A stretch of DNA of 64,000 nucleotides from Ascidia mentula (GCA_947561715.1 OX387203.1:17794001-17858000), one strand, 5' to 3'. Numbered from the stretch's first letter, positions 36,101 to 45,248 are shown. The notes: generated from the letters alone by a model not told the origin. Program-made: numbers and translations.

Positions 36101-39100
36101 ACTGCCTAAAAATATAGGACGTATATTATTTTGGTTTGTGGTTGTGTGATGTGACCGCGTTTGACATGTGAGCGATTGTTTTGAGCGCACGAAATGGTGC
36201 CGTAACTGAATTACAAAGTGGTGTGTGGGATGGCATCTCAGCGGGGTGCTGCTATGGAAAACCATTGTCCTGGTTCAATCTTACCATCTTTATTTTCATT
36301 ATCTGTAGTGCTACCGTGCGTCGTAAAAAAATATCTAAAACAGTAACTGCCTTAATTATGTAACACAGTACATGCCTTAAGTATGTAACACAGTACATGC
36401 CTTAAGTATGTAACACAGTACATGCCTTAAGTATGTAACACAGTACATGCCTTAAGTATGTAACACAGTACATGGCTTAAGTATGTAACACAGCACATGC
36501 CTTAAGTGTGTAACACAGCACATGCCTTAAGTATGTAACACAGTACATGGCTAAAGTATGTAACACAGCACATGCCTTAAGTGTGTAACACAGCACATGC
36601 CTTAAGTATGTAACACAGTACATGGCTTAAGTATGTAACACAGTACATGCCTTAAGTATGTAACACAGTACATGCCATAAGTATGTAACACAGTACATGC
36701 CTTAAGTGTGTAACACAGCACATGCCTTAAGTATGTAACACAGTACATGCCATAAGTATGTAACACAGTACATGCCTTAAGTATGTAACACAGTATATGC
36801 CTTAAGTATGTAACACAGTACATGGCTTAAGTATGTAACACAGTACTTGCCTTAAGTATGTAACACAGTACATGCCTTAAGTATGTAACGCAGCACATGC
36901 CTTAAGTATGTAACACAGTACTTGCCTTAAGTATGTAACACAGTACATGCCTTAAGTATGTAACACAGCACATGCCTTAAGTATGTAACACAGTACATGC
37001 CTTTTGTTGAAGCATATGTACAGCCAATAGCAACAACCTCAATTTGTACCTATAGTAACGCTGGCGGTGCCGAGAAATGCAAGGCAAGAGTCCTTAAAAA
37101 TTATCAACGTAACTTGTCACTTTTAAGTATGTAACACAGTACATGCCTTAAGTATGTAACACAGTACATGCCTTAAGTATGTAACACAGTACAAGCCTTA
37201 AGTGTGTAACACAGCACATGCCTTAAGTATGTAACACAGTACATGCCTTAAGTATGTAACACAGAACATGCCTTAAGTATGTAACGCAGCACATGCCTTA
37301 AGTATGTAACACAGCACATGCCTTAAGTATGTAACACAGTACATGCCTTAAGTATGTAACGCAGCACATGCCTTAAGTATGTAACACAGTACTTGCCTTA
37401 AGTATGTAACACAGTACATGCCTTAAGTATGTAACACAGCACATGCCTTAAGTATGTAACACAGTACATGCCTTAAGTATGTAACACAGTACATGCCTTA
37501 AGTATGTAACACAGCACATGCCTTAAGTATGTAACACAGTACATGCCTTTTGTCGAAGAATATGTACAGCCAATAGCAACAACCTCAATTTGTACCTATA
37601 ATAACGCTGGCGGGGCCGAGAAATGCAAGGCAAGAGTCCTTAAAAATTATCAACGTAACTTGTCACTTGCACTTGTCGGTTTCGTGTTCGATTATTCCAG
37701 TAGTGTAAACACCGTGTGTGCCAGACTGTGCTGTGCCGTGCCAAACTGTATTCGTGTGTAAACGGGCCATTAAGGAATGGGTATTTTTCCTGCAGCGGCG
37801 AAACACACCCTTAACACCTGCATTAGTTTATGAGTCGTGCCAATGAAAACAAGTCATGTAGTATTTACAGACACTTAACACATCTTACACTATTGCAAGT
37901 CATAGATTTCTGGTGACGCATTGGATGTCAGTGGTTTCAATCCAAAGAATAAACTAATGCTTTATCACTTACTAATGTGACTTGCCACAATCTTTGGTTT
38001 TCCCAGGTTGACAAAAACATTCGTCACTTTTATCGGGACAGTCGGTGACGTCATCACACACACTTGACCTTGAGATGATCATGGGGTCATTTGTACATTG
38101 AAAACATGAACGATGATTAAATGTCTGAGAACTTCGAATGTCTCTGCAAATGAAGTCCATTATTTTTCAATAAGAACTGATGATGCTTTTAGCGAAACTT
38201 GTTTTCTTTCCAATAAACTGCGTTACAATAAAGGTTATTTATATTGTAATATTACAAGTCCATTCTGTCTTATCTTAACCGGAAGATACTTTCAACCAAC
38301 CACAACATTTCATCAGTACCTGGCGTCTCCATTCTCCGAGGTGTAACACAAATCAGATTTATCATCACAATCAGCAATGCCGTCCCATAGAAACATCTGC
38401 GGAAGATTGCAATTCCTGCCATTCCGAACACATTTGAATCCATGTCCATTATTCCAGTGTTGGAAAGCTGGACAGTCATTGCAAGGATCGCCATCACAAA
38501 CAGTCGAACGTTTCCAACAAGCTGAATTCGAACACTGGAAGTGGGAGGGGCAGAGGTACTCACATGGGGAATTCCCCAAACAATGAGTGAGCTTGTCGCA
38601 GATTTTATTTTTTGAGTAACAGGAAATGTTGGTCTGATAAATTTTGTTGTAACAGACTCCATTATTGTAGAAACAATTGCAACGTGGCTCTGAACTAAAT
38701 AAAATTGATAGTTTATTTCCATCAACGAAATATAAGGTTTTTTCAAACCTACCCAAAATAATTGTTCTTGATGCATTGGTCATGGAATTTTCCATTGCAA
38801 CTGCATTCATCACTCATATCAGGGCAATCTATGACGTCATCACAAACACTTGACCTTGAGATGATCATGGAGTCATTTTTACATTGGAAACACAATCGTT
38901 CGTTCATGGACGATGTATTACGAATATCTCTGCAATAACAAATTTGTTTACAGATGCAAGAGTTATCGCCGTTCTTTTTGACATTTAAAACTATAAAACC
39001 ACTAAGCTCATTTGACTAAAACTATATTCATGTTTCCAAATGTTTCAGTTTTTTCGTTTTCACTGCAATAGGAAGAGTGACGCCAAATAATGGTAAGATG

Positions 39101-42100
39101 AGGAGCACAGAGGGAGAGGTATGTCTGGAGCAGTGCTGGCAAGTACGCATATGCAAAATGCAATCAAAAACGAAATACCTGACATCTCCATTCTCCGAGG
39201 TGTAACACAAATCAGATTTATCATCACAATCGGCAATGCCATCCCATAGAAACATCTGCGGAAGATTGCAATTCCTGCCATTCCGAACACATTTGAATCC
39301 ATGTCCATTATTCCAGTGTTGGAAAGCTGGACAGTCATTGCAAGGATCGCCATCACAAACAGTCGAACGGGACTGGAAGTGGGTGGGGCAGATGTCACAC
39401 AACGTTTTTCCAACACATTGGATTATTCCTTTGCAAAACTCCTTCACTCTTAGGGCGCATACTTTGTTTGAAATACTGAAGTCAAACTTATTGTCGCAAC
39501 TGTAACGAAGTAATATATTAGGTCAGATAATAATAGTTTCGGGAGATTTGTGTTTGTAAATGTTGAAACATGAAGAGTCGTCATGGCGGATAATATGTAA
39601 ATGCTAAGTTTGGTTTGAAATAAACTAAATTAATGCCAACTGGTTATGCACGATTGCGCATGCAAATGTGTGAATAACAATATACAATCTACGACTACAC
39701 AATAATAACGCGTAACATCTGTTGAAAAAAACTAATTGGAGGAAAGCAAATTGGAGCCAATGTTATAAATTCTGTGAGCTGTAAACAGTTGACCATTGTT
39801 TCGCACTATAAGGTCTCATCAGTGTAGCTTGGTGCGACTGTTGTAAATGATCATGCCGACCATCCGGTCAGGCAAATACTTCTACATTGTGGCGACTATA
39901 CAGCCACCGTCATTTGAAGCCACTCTGTGCAAAGCCAGCCCAGCCCTTGTCTGTGCTGCTGTTGTTTTGAGAGGAGAGTTGAGATGCCAGTGAAAGAGGC
40001 TGAACCGTTTGCAACGGACGACAACCTTGACGTGGAAGACCGCTTTAACCCTCAGCTTTAAAAACTTTTTCAACTGATAAAAGAACGTAAAGTGCATATA
40101 TGACACGGCCATGGCAACTTTGCGTAAAACTAAAGGAACATCTACAACAAACATACATCCAAAGTTTTTCGGTTCTACGTCAACAAAAAATGTAGAAAAC
40201 TCCACGAAAAGTAACGGCGACAAAAAATGGTAAACCTTTTGCGCTGAGGAGAAAAGCACAGCGCACAAGGCGCTCGAGTCGAAAAAATGCATTGTTTAGA
40301 TAGATGAAGGCACATTTTTTGCAGATATCGAATAGTTTCAAAAATAGGAGAATCCACAGATTGCATAACCTTAAAGGTCAGGACAGGCTTATTTGTCCCT
40401 AATTAACGGAAGACCATAGGGTATAGCAGAAACGACATTACTCTGTACTCCGATAAGACAGGAATGGTGCGTTTCTTTGGTCAGTGACATCACATGGCGT
40501 CATTTTGGGTGTGATGTCATAACGTTATCCTCACCTTTCTGTTGACTTTAATTTGATGATTCCAACATTTCGTAAATCATTTATGACGCGAACTCGTAGG
40601 CAACGCTATACTGTCGGACAAAAAGTGGTATTATGACAGAATAATCAGCCAATTGGGTCGGTTTTTCTCGGCGGTCTTTGTCAGCCTCAAAATTCAATTA
40701 TATCTTCTATATCTTTTGCTGTGAGTGGACAAAACGACAATGCTAAACTAACGGTTTGTTTCTGTCGTGTTTTTAAATGTTTATGTATCACGTTAGCGAT
40801 CATAAATGCTGTAACAACAAGAACACCCTGTCCCAGTAACTGTTTTATTATTACACAACTAAATAAGACATAATAGGTCGAACAGCGGCCTTCTGTCTTC
40901 AGCTTAAATTAACAAAAAAATCCGTTTATTGCATTTGTTCACATTTTGTCCTCTGTTTACTGCAATATTACGCTAAACCAGTTTTAGATTCTTTTGCTTT
41001 CCTACGCATACGGCTTGCTGCCAGCACTGACGCACGACCGCAGCGCCTTCTATGAAATCAAGCAACAATATCTCGCTTTCGCATGATTTCGTTCGCAGCG
41101 GCAAAAGTGCGATTTTGATCAGCTCTATCTCGGAAACCAGTCGCCGTATCAAGCTACTTTTTTCGCGAAAAATGTTCTAAAGTTAGGAACGTATCTTTTT
41201 TTGAATATTAGCATGTTACATTTGTACGTGTCATATGCACTTTAAGATGACCATAATGTGTACGGTGGCAAGAGATTGGTGATAATACAAGCATCAGTAC
41301 TCGTTCATTAGATTAAGACCTCAGAGGCGGGCGCAGCTTCGCTCATCCAAACGACAGAAGCCTGACTCGTATCCCATCCTTGGTTCAAATCCCGGTGAGA
41401 TATCGCCACAACTCCAGTGGTTCCTAGTGAAGCATCCACGCAACCGGTTGCCACATCCACCCCAAAGTCAACCATGCGGGACGACGGCATTACCAAAATG
41501 CGGTCTCGCAAACGGAAGAAAACATCGTACTGCCACACTACATACGCAACATCAGGCAAGCATCTTAAATGTCTATGTGCAAAGCTCATTCAAAATACCG
41601 CTGTGGCGATTGGGCTCCGGATGAAGCCCATCCCGTTGCAACAACACAAACTGCCAGTGTTTATTGATTAGTTGTACATGTGGCACATGTCATATTCTAA
41701 TGCCCGATGAGAAGGTTGTGTGTAACTATAGGAGGCAATAATACTACATGAATTCAACACAACCTGTTTTTAATCAGCCAATATCTTGTACTTTTGTTGT
41801 TGTTTTTGACAATGGTGCCCACTTCGTACATACGTGTGTGCATTGAGGACTTCCGGTTCCATCCTCTTAAACTCGGCGCCTCTGCACGGATTGGTTGTTA
41901 CGACGCGGTCAACATCCCCCTCTTTGTTGACCTCTCACTTCTCTCTCCTTTAAAACATTATTACAAACCCCCGCATACTGGAAACCCCCAACTTTCCCTT
42001 GAATGCAACCTTGGAATGCCCATAGCTAAATTACTCGACTTCGGAATCAGACCCTCACTGTCATTTTTGCACAACTACACTTTAAATCTTTAAACATCTT

Positions 42101-45018
42101 TTTCACGACTGCAAACAAAAACCCCCAACGCACTTCTCCTTAACTTTCCCAAAACTCCCACAACCTAACACAACCTACGCCACAACCCTTGTGGCCCTTC
42201 TGAACACGTCTATGTTGCCATATCATTAGGAAACCCGTAACTGAATTTGCAATGACCCCCGCCCTTTGAACAAGATCCCCATCACCTAATCCAGTCCCTT
42301 AAACATTCTCTAAACTTTAAGCTCGTAATCCAGGGGAACAGAGACAACACCTTTCCTGAAGGCGTCCTAGCCGATGTCAAACATTCTATAAATATAAATT
42401 AATCAACCTTCTCTCCACCCCATTCTTACATCCGCAAAACTTAAACCTGTACCATTACTTAATAAGTTCTTAAATTTAATTATTGTTTTTTTACTTTTTA
42501 CGTTTAACATAACTTCCTCTTTCTGGCGTTTCCGTTTCTACCCTCTTTACTCTTCTCCCACATTTTTCTTTTCATGTAATATTATGTAACATGTGTTTTC
42601 CGCATTTTGCCATCGTTTATATGATTTCTGTTTAGATTGCTTTGTCTAAGTTTTTGTGATATTCGTGGTGGCGGATTAGTTTTCCCGTACATAAAAAGAA
42701 AAGAAACAGTGGCTATCTGTCTGCTATCACAGAATTCATATTATTGTATCCACTTAGCTTGCATGCAAGATAAGCCAATCCTGCTAAAATTATCGACAAG
42801 AAACTTTTTCAAATTTGCCATCAATCCAAGCAACCATTTCACGTTTCTGGTTTTACTCCCGCCATTAAAAACTCTTTTTTTACCACGACGGGATTCGAAC
42901 CCAGGATATCCCGGCCACGATCAGACCTACTTCTTGGTATGGAGGAATGGCCAACTTGTCAGCGAATGCAATCGAGCTTCTGAATAATCGACTTACAGGC
43001 GACGGGAATATTCAAAAAGGTATGGGTCAAATTTTTGGGGAAGTTTCCTGTATATTTTCGCAGAACCATGTTTGCTGCTTGAGTTCGAGTTAATCAGAAA
43101 ATCTACGTCGGTTTCTGCGACGTCGCATTTAAGGTAGTTTGCGTAGTTGTGTTGGATTACCGAAGAATTAAAGTGCGCATTTCACAAACAAAAGCTTTTT
43201 GCGTCGGTGCGTGCGCCAGGTACTGAATTTATAAGAAAGTAAATCAGAATAACATTAAATACGTGCCTGTTGTAAGTGGGTACACACTTTTCGTGCGCTA
43301 TAATGGTCAATTACTTAACACAAAGTTTTGGAAGTAAATGCATTGTGATTATAACGTATTTACACCACCTACAATATCCAAAATATTTTAACTTTCGTTC
43401 AGCGCCAAAAATGTTTTTCTGAGGAAACTAATAATAAAGGCACAGAATTTGACTTCTTCGTATTGCCGGATAATACCACATGTGTGGTAATAATGGCACG
43501 TGTTACGTAACAATGTGCTACGTGTTTGGTAACAATGCTCAATTTAAAAACAATGTGTTAAACAGGCGAACATGAAACTTTCAGTTTTCTCGGTAAATTC
43601 AGCAAAACGATTGACGATTACGTTTATTTAAAATTTTGTAAAGTCAACGCAAACTGTGATGCGATCGACTTGTTGACCACCCCTGATATAAACCTTTACT
43701 TATCTTAGATTAACTCTTTGCGCCACCCATTGGCCACTTCATACCTCAACAACATTATTGTTACGTGGGAGTGTTTCGCAATCAATAATTTCCTTTCAAT
43801 ATTGAAGTAAAATCACTTCTGAATGCATGGGGTTTTGAAACTGTCTAAGAATTTAATACAAACTATTCAAAATTGGTTATTTCAAGTAAGTCAAACCCTG
43901 ATAACATCGTCTATTGGTTGGTCAACACAAATACAACGAATGTAGGGAACATATTTAAGTGCTTTCACCTCATGTAAGGACTGGTGGGGTTTTCGGGATA
44001 AGTGGAAAATTTGGCCGGTTTCTCATCACTTCTGTCCCTGCAACTGCCATATACACCATCACAAAACCACCCAGCCCTCACCTCCCTCCCATCATCGCAA
44101 GTGAAATCTGCACAAAACACATGAACGTAAATCGATTTGAAATCCATCAAAATCCGCAAAACTAAACAAATATATTAAATTAATCGAAAGTTTTTAATTT
44201 GTAACAAAATACTTACTTTCGCCACGTTTATACCATGCTGAAGCAATTGTGATGAAGGAGAGCACGATTCCAACCACCTTCAACCAATACCTGATAAAAA
44301 CACAAAGAGTTTATATCTTGTAATGATATATTTCTCTAATTCAGGGAAATGACGTCATCATTGATTTTAGTGGACTTTTACAAACTTTATGTCCAAATAA
44401 CACTGCAAGGTTATTTAAGTTAACTTGTAACCCCCAAATGGCTTTTATATAAACTTTTTTCTGTTTGTCTTTATTCTCATCCGCTTGTTGCTCAAACGCT
44501 TAGAATGAATATTCAGTAGTTTTCGCCAAAACTCACTGAACCATTCATATTTTTTATGAAACTTACATTAAAAGGGTTTTTAAACCACGTTTAGTTTACT
44601 CCAGCACATAAAAAGGTTCGGCAAATATTGTAAGCAACCGTTTATAACCAGATGTCAGATTGTGATCTGGTGTAATTTTTATCGCGATATGAACGGACCA
44701 AAATTTCGTCCCTCACTCACAGTGCGACTGGCGAAGCGTGAGACACCAGGCAAGAGACTAATTGATTATTCACTTTGATTCACGTGCTAGGCCGAGTTTA
44801 ACCTAACTGAACAAACCCCAGACCCAGCCATGATAAGACTTTGCAGAGAAATAACAACATTAAATAGTTAAAAATGTCCGCGCTTGGTTTGACCCGGGAG
44901 AATATTTATTTTCATTATTATCGCGCAAAATGTATGCTTATTTACGGTTTTTCCGATAAAAATGTGGCTATTTATTAACTTGGAGATAATTTAAATAGCT
45001 CACAAACCTTGCTCCCAT
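29602..45018 (-). CDS. LDLa-rich rhodopsin-class GPCR (relaxin-receptor/GRL101-like), 14 exons
   Basis: Gene-level entry. Fourteen minus-strand exons with GT-AG borders can be joined so that every phase agrees: 45018-45008 (or from 45217), 44290-44217, 44107-43969, 39499-39179, 38929-38753, 38694-38320, 38143-37973, 35390-35318, 32893-32603, 32384-32253, 31580-31416, 31340-31044, 30674-30250 and 30190-29602. From the ATG at 45018 this is 3240 nt, 1079 residues. Order: hydrophobic N-terminus (about 5-22), about nine LDLa or LDLa-like modules (30-605), seven helices (TM1 626-645, TM2 668-691, TM3 712-740, TM4 753-774, TM5 905-930, TM6 980-1001, TM7 1008-1030), and a 49-residue tail. Family marks are GN in TM1, CWIP in TM6, NPLIY in TM7, and the VC-x-YS-x-FLAF region like relaxin receptors. 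DRY is replaced by FRL. Unlike relaxin receptors and GRL101 there is no leucine-rich repeat block. A plasma-membrane receptor is expected; the ligand is unknown. Confidence 0.88.
30250..30674 (-). CDS. Receptor exon 13 (TM4 and most of extracellular loop 2)
   Basis: 425 bp, acceptor TTTTGTTTCAG, donor GG|GTTCGT, phase 0 to phase 2. TM4 is LKTVILSIILSWAFSFTIAF. The remainder is an unusually long second extracellular loop of about 130 residues, with glycosylation sequons (NDT, NFT, NYT). The donor is a poor match to consensus; nevertheless GG|GTTCGT is the only position that joins to exon 14 in frame. Confidence 0.85.
30675..31043 (-). other. Receptor intron between TM3 and TM4 exons
   Basis: 369 bp with no exon. 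At about 30767-30782 the plus strand reads AGTTCGAATCCCATCGG, a good match to the internal B box of tRNA-derived promoters (GTTCGAATCC). No matching A box or cloverleaf is visible, so it is at most a SINE remnant. Confidence 0.4.
31044..31340 (-). CDS. Receptor exon 12 (TM2-TM3)
   Basis: 297 bp, acceptor ATGTTTCAAG, donor AAC|GTAAGT, phase 0. It encodes the first intracellular loop, TM2 LLVLNLSVSDLLMGVYLIML (with the conserved L-x-x-x-D), the extracellular cysteine of TM3 (GSC), and TM3 ending TIFRLYAVKN. The usual E/D-R-Y is replaced by F-R-L: the arginine is kept and the acidic residue and tyrosine are lost, which may raise basal activity or change G-protein coupling (inference). Confidence 0.92.
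31416..31580 (-). CDS. Receptor exon 11 (last LDLa half and TM1)
   Basis: 165 bp, 55 codons, acceptor CCACATAG, donor TTG|GTAAAA, phase 0. It encodes GVGDCSDWSDEC, the end of the last LDLa module, a linker of about 22 residues, then TM1 LRAIVWIMGMLAIAGNL. The class A TM1 asparagine is the N of AGN. The LDLa module therefore runs straight into the 7TM bundle, with no room for leucine-rich repeats or a hinge. Confidence 0.88.
31581..32252 (-). other. Receptor intron between exons 10 and 11
   Basis: 672 bp. A 100-codon minus-strand frame at 31622-31924 shows no family feature. I see no repeat or regulatory site that I can support. Confidence 0.5.
32253..32384 (-). CDS. Receptor exon 10 (LDLa module)
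   Basis: 132 bp, exactly 44 codons, acceptor TTCTTGTGATAG, donor AAG|GTAAAC, phase 0 in and out. It encodes SDVCDLTINCDNQSDEINC, the C-terminal half of one LDLa module, then GRFYCENKDPLFVKKEK, the start of the next. No in-frame ATG, so it is absent from ORF lists. The acceptor has a weak polypyrimidine tract. Confidence 0.78.
32603..32893 (-). CDS. Receptor exon 9 (two LDLa modules)
   Basis: 291 bp, acceptor TTTTGCTCAG, donor AAA|GTAAAG, phase 0 in and out. It completes one module (CDGRRDCGDKISNYD), carries a second (CKHRKYC...IPMSKVCDGFIDCKDKSDE) and begins a third (GRFYCPALNGAK). Exon boundaries fall in the same place within successive LDLa modules, after the first cysteine strand, as expected for a module spread by exon duplication. 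Confidence 0.85.
32894..35317 (-). other. Receptor intron between exons 8 and 9
   Basis: 2.4 kb of A+T-rich sequence. Frames at 32985-33338, 33580-33879 and 34618-34897 have no recognisable domains. Phases of exons 8 and 9 agree without any extra exon here. I see no clear repeat. Confidence 0.5.
35318..35390 (-). CDS. Receptor exon 8 (start of an LDLa module)
   Basis: 73 bp, acceptor ATTTTCAG, donor GAG|GTAAGTG, phase 2 to phase 0. It encodes VDEEVKNDCSTTTTNYIQG then EWWCE. The terminal WWCE is the first cysteine strand of an LDLa module completed in exon 9 (SWEWRYGRF...CDGRRDCGDK). The intron before it holds the minisatellite-bearing TIR element. Confidence 0.72.
36360..37006. repeat. 25-bp minisatellite, block 1
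   Basis: About 26 units of CTTAAGTATGTAACACAG followed by TACATGC. Variant units alternate (GTGTG for GTATG, CAGCACATG for CAGTACATG, GGCTTAAG for GCCTTAAG) and are interspersed along the block, which indicates exchange between units. The 73-codon minus-strand frame at 36602-36823 is produced by this repeat. Confidence 0.95.
37123..37548. repeat. 25-bp minisatellite, block 2
   Basis: About 17 units of the same 25-bp repeat, following a 116-bp insert that duplicates the right end of the host element. Block plus insert repeated as block plus right end points to one segmental duplication of the tract with its flank, after which a few point differences accumulated (for example AGCATATG versus AGAATATG). 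Confidence 0.93.
37973..38143 (-). CDS. Receptor exon 7 (LDLa, copy B)
   Basis: 171 bp, acceptor CTTCATTTGCAG, donor TA|GTAAGTG, phase 2 in and out. It encodes CFQCTNDPMIISRSSVCDD and then VTDCPDKSDEC, an LDLa module, followed by a short linker FCQPGKTKDCGKSH. The split codon TA|T joins it to exon 8. If the donor is ignored the frame meets TAG at once, so splicing here is required. Confidence 0.82.
38320..38694 (-). CDS. Receptor exon 6 (cysteine-rich plus LDLa, copy B)
   Basis: 375 bp, the longest ectodomain exon. The acceptor is TTTTATTTAG before 38694 (phase 2); the nearer TTCAG would break phase. Donor AG|GTACTG, phase 2. It encodes PRCNCFYNNGVC...CEYLCPSHFQC, CDGDPCNDCPAF, then the LDLa module FKCVRNGRNC...GIADCDDKSDLC. 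About 180 bp of it differ from exon 4 at only about two positions. Confidence 0.82.
38753..38929 (-). CDS. Receptor exon 5 (LDLa, copy A)
   Basis: 177 bp with acceptor TTATTGCAG and donor GG|GTAGGT, phase 2 in and out. It encodes CFQCKNDSMIISRSSVCDD followed by VIDCPDMSDEC, an LDLa module with the calcium-cage DCxDxSDE signature slightly altered (PDMSDE), then CSCNGKFHDQC. It has no ATG in frame and so is missed by ORF searches. Exon 7 is its sister copy. Confidence 0.82.
39179..39499 (-). CDS. Receptor exon 4 (cysteine-rich plus LDLa, copy A)
   Basis: 321 bp, acceptor CGTTACAG, donor AG|GTATTT, phase 2 in and out. The first part is a cysteine-rich region (CDNKFDFSISNKVC...CDICPTHF), then CDGDPCNDCPAF. 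It ends with an LDLa module FKCVRNGRNC...WDGIADCDDKSDLC. The last roughly 60 residues are almost identical to exon 6, while the first part is not. Relative to exon 6 it lacks a short CSNSACWK segment. One duplicated pair (exons 4-5, exons 6-7) therefore arose by exon duplication. Confidence 0.82.
39500..43968 (-). other. Largest receptor intron (between exons 3 and 4)
   Basis: 4.5 kb without a supportable exon; the flanking phases (2 and 2) agree directly. Frames at 39882-40292, 41308-41589, 41794-42093 and 42637-42987 have no recognisable domains. C-rich sequence runs from about 41940 to 42330. Two tRNA-like B boxes are listed or mentioned separately. A CACGTG-containing segment at about 43478-43545 resembles the repeat at 24373. 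Confidence 0.5.
42884..42990 (-). repeat. tRNA-derived remnant (SINE-like)
   Basis: The minus strand reads TGGGTTCGAATCCCGTCGTGG at about 42884-42905: a perfect B box with four pairs of a T-arm stem. Upstream, TACCAAG could pair with the 3' CGTGGTA as an acceptor-like stem (six of seven), but the span is only 59 nt, too short for a normal tRNA. A further upstream GCTGACAAGTTGG resembles an A box. TTTTT, a pol III stop, follows about 10 nt after. I read this as a tRNA-derived SINE head or tRNA pseudogene, not a working tRNA. A second, weaker box (GGTTCAAATCCCGG) is at about 41386 on plus. Confidence 0.45.
43969..44107 (-). CDS. Receptor exon 3 (first LDLa-like module)
   Basis: 139 bp, acceptor TTTTGTGCAG, donor ATGAG|GTGAAAG, phase 1 to phase 2. 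It encodes FTCDDG...GWFCDGVYGSCRDRSDE, an LDLa module by its CDG...C..RSDE core, although the second and last cysteines of the usual six are not evident. Joins in phase to exon 2 through a split Asn codon and to exon 4 through a split Ser codon. The 4.5-kb intron after it is the largest in the gene. Confidence 0.75.
44217..44290 (-). CDS. Receptor exon 2 (hydrophobic N-terminal segment)
   Basis: A 74-bp exon with acceptor TTTTTATCAG and donor A|GTAAGT. It enters in phase 2 and leaves in phase 1. It encodes WLKVVGIVLSFITIASAW followed by YKRGE. With the preceding exon this is a classical signal peptide, likely cleaved after ...IASA, or an anchor if a longer N-terminus is used. Too short to appear as a stand-alone ORF. 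Confidence 0.72.
44291..45007 (-). other. Receptor intron 1
   Basis: 717 bp; nothing recognised. A stretch at 44698-44765 (CACAGTGCGACTGGCGAAGC...) is more GC-rich than its surroundings and might be an old dispersed repeat, but I could not find a second copy in the window. Confidence 0.4.
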
Positions 45019-45217
45019 TTTTGGTCTGGGGTCAACACAACGGAACCTGCACTGATTTGTCTTAAATCCACCCTCTGACCAACCAACGACTTCTACAAAG
45101 CCAACGACTTTATGATATAATGTTTGTTGACATAGATTTATTGCAGCCAAACTACCCATACCTGTATAAGATTGAAAAGTTTGTTTGCAAATAAGCTGGC
45201 CTAAATCACAGTAAACT
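45008..45217 (-). CDS. Receptor exon 1 (N-terminus; start uncertain)
   Basis: An open frame runs from 45217, just after a TTTTTGTTGCAG acceptor-like sequence, to donor AG|GTTTGTG at 45008. Three readings are possible. (a) The protein starts at ATG 45018-45016, giving MGARYWLKVVGIV... with the next exon, a good signal peptide. (b) It starts at ATG 45159-45157, adding 47 residues with four cysteines. (c) The whole 210 bp is an internal coding exon (VYCDLGQLICKQTF...), making the hydrophobic stretch a true membrane segment. TATAAAA on minus at 45248-45242 lies about 30 bases before 45217 and would favour transcription starting in this exon. The upstream 66 codons are open and cysteine-rich but match no family I know. 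Confidence 0.5.
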
Positions 45218-45241
45218 CTGCAACAAAAATATTTGCAGACG

Positions 45242-45248
45242 TTTTATA
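45242..45248 (-). promoter_or_regulatory. Possible TATA box of the receptor gene
   Basis: TATAAAA on the minus strand, 24-31 bases upstream of the start of the open region at 45217. It competes with the reading of 45218 as a splice acceptor: if this is a promoter, exon 1 is the true first exon. A single A+T-rich heptamer is weak evidence in this A+T-rich DNA. Confidence 0.3.

Larger units (their letters stand above)
35927..37768. mobile_element. TIR element carrying a 25-bp minisatellite, 1842 bp
   Basis: The ends are perfect 13-bp inverted repeats: GGCCCGTTTACAC at 35927-35939 and GTGTAAACGGGCC at 37756-37768. Inside each end the sequence is rich in GTGTGC/GTGCTG-type words. The centre is filled by a 25-bp tandem repeat in two blocks. 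No transposase is visible. A 120-bp right-end sequence (TATGTACAGCCAATAGCAAC onward) is present twice, at about 37007-37122 and 37549-37669. The element lies in the intron between receptor exons 7 and 8. Target duplication is not clear. Confidence 0.75.

Noticed and set aside
36602..36823. 73-codon minus-strand frame with a repeating YCVTYLRH pattern
   Set aside because: It is the 25-bp minisatellite read over three units (75 nt, 25 residues). No start context or domain supports a gene.
38270..38776. 168-codon minus-strand frame overlapping the LDLa exon
   Set aside because: It is the other-frame shadow of receptor exon 6. The phase-consistent, cysteine-rich LDLa reading is clearly the coding one. 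The plus-strand frame at 38377-38586 and its near copy at 39236-39505 are shadows of the duplicated exons in the same way.
42884..42945. Functional tRNA gene
   Set aside because: Only about 59 nt between the acceptor-like strands, with no normal anticodon arm. Called a tRNA-derived remnant instead.
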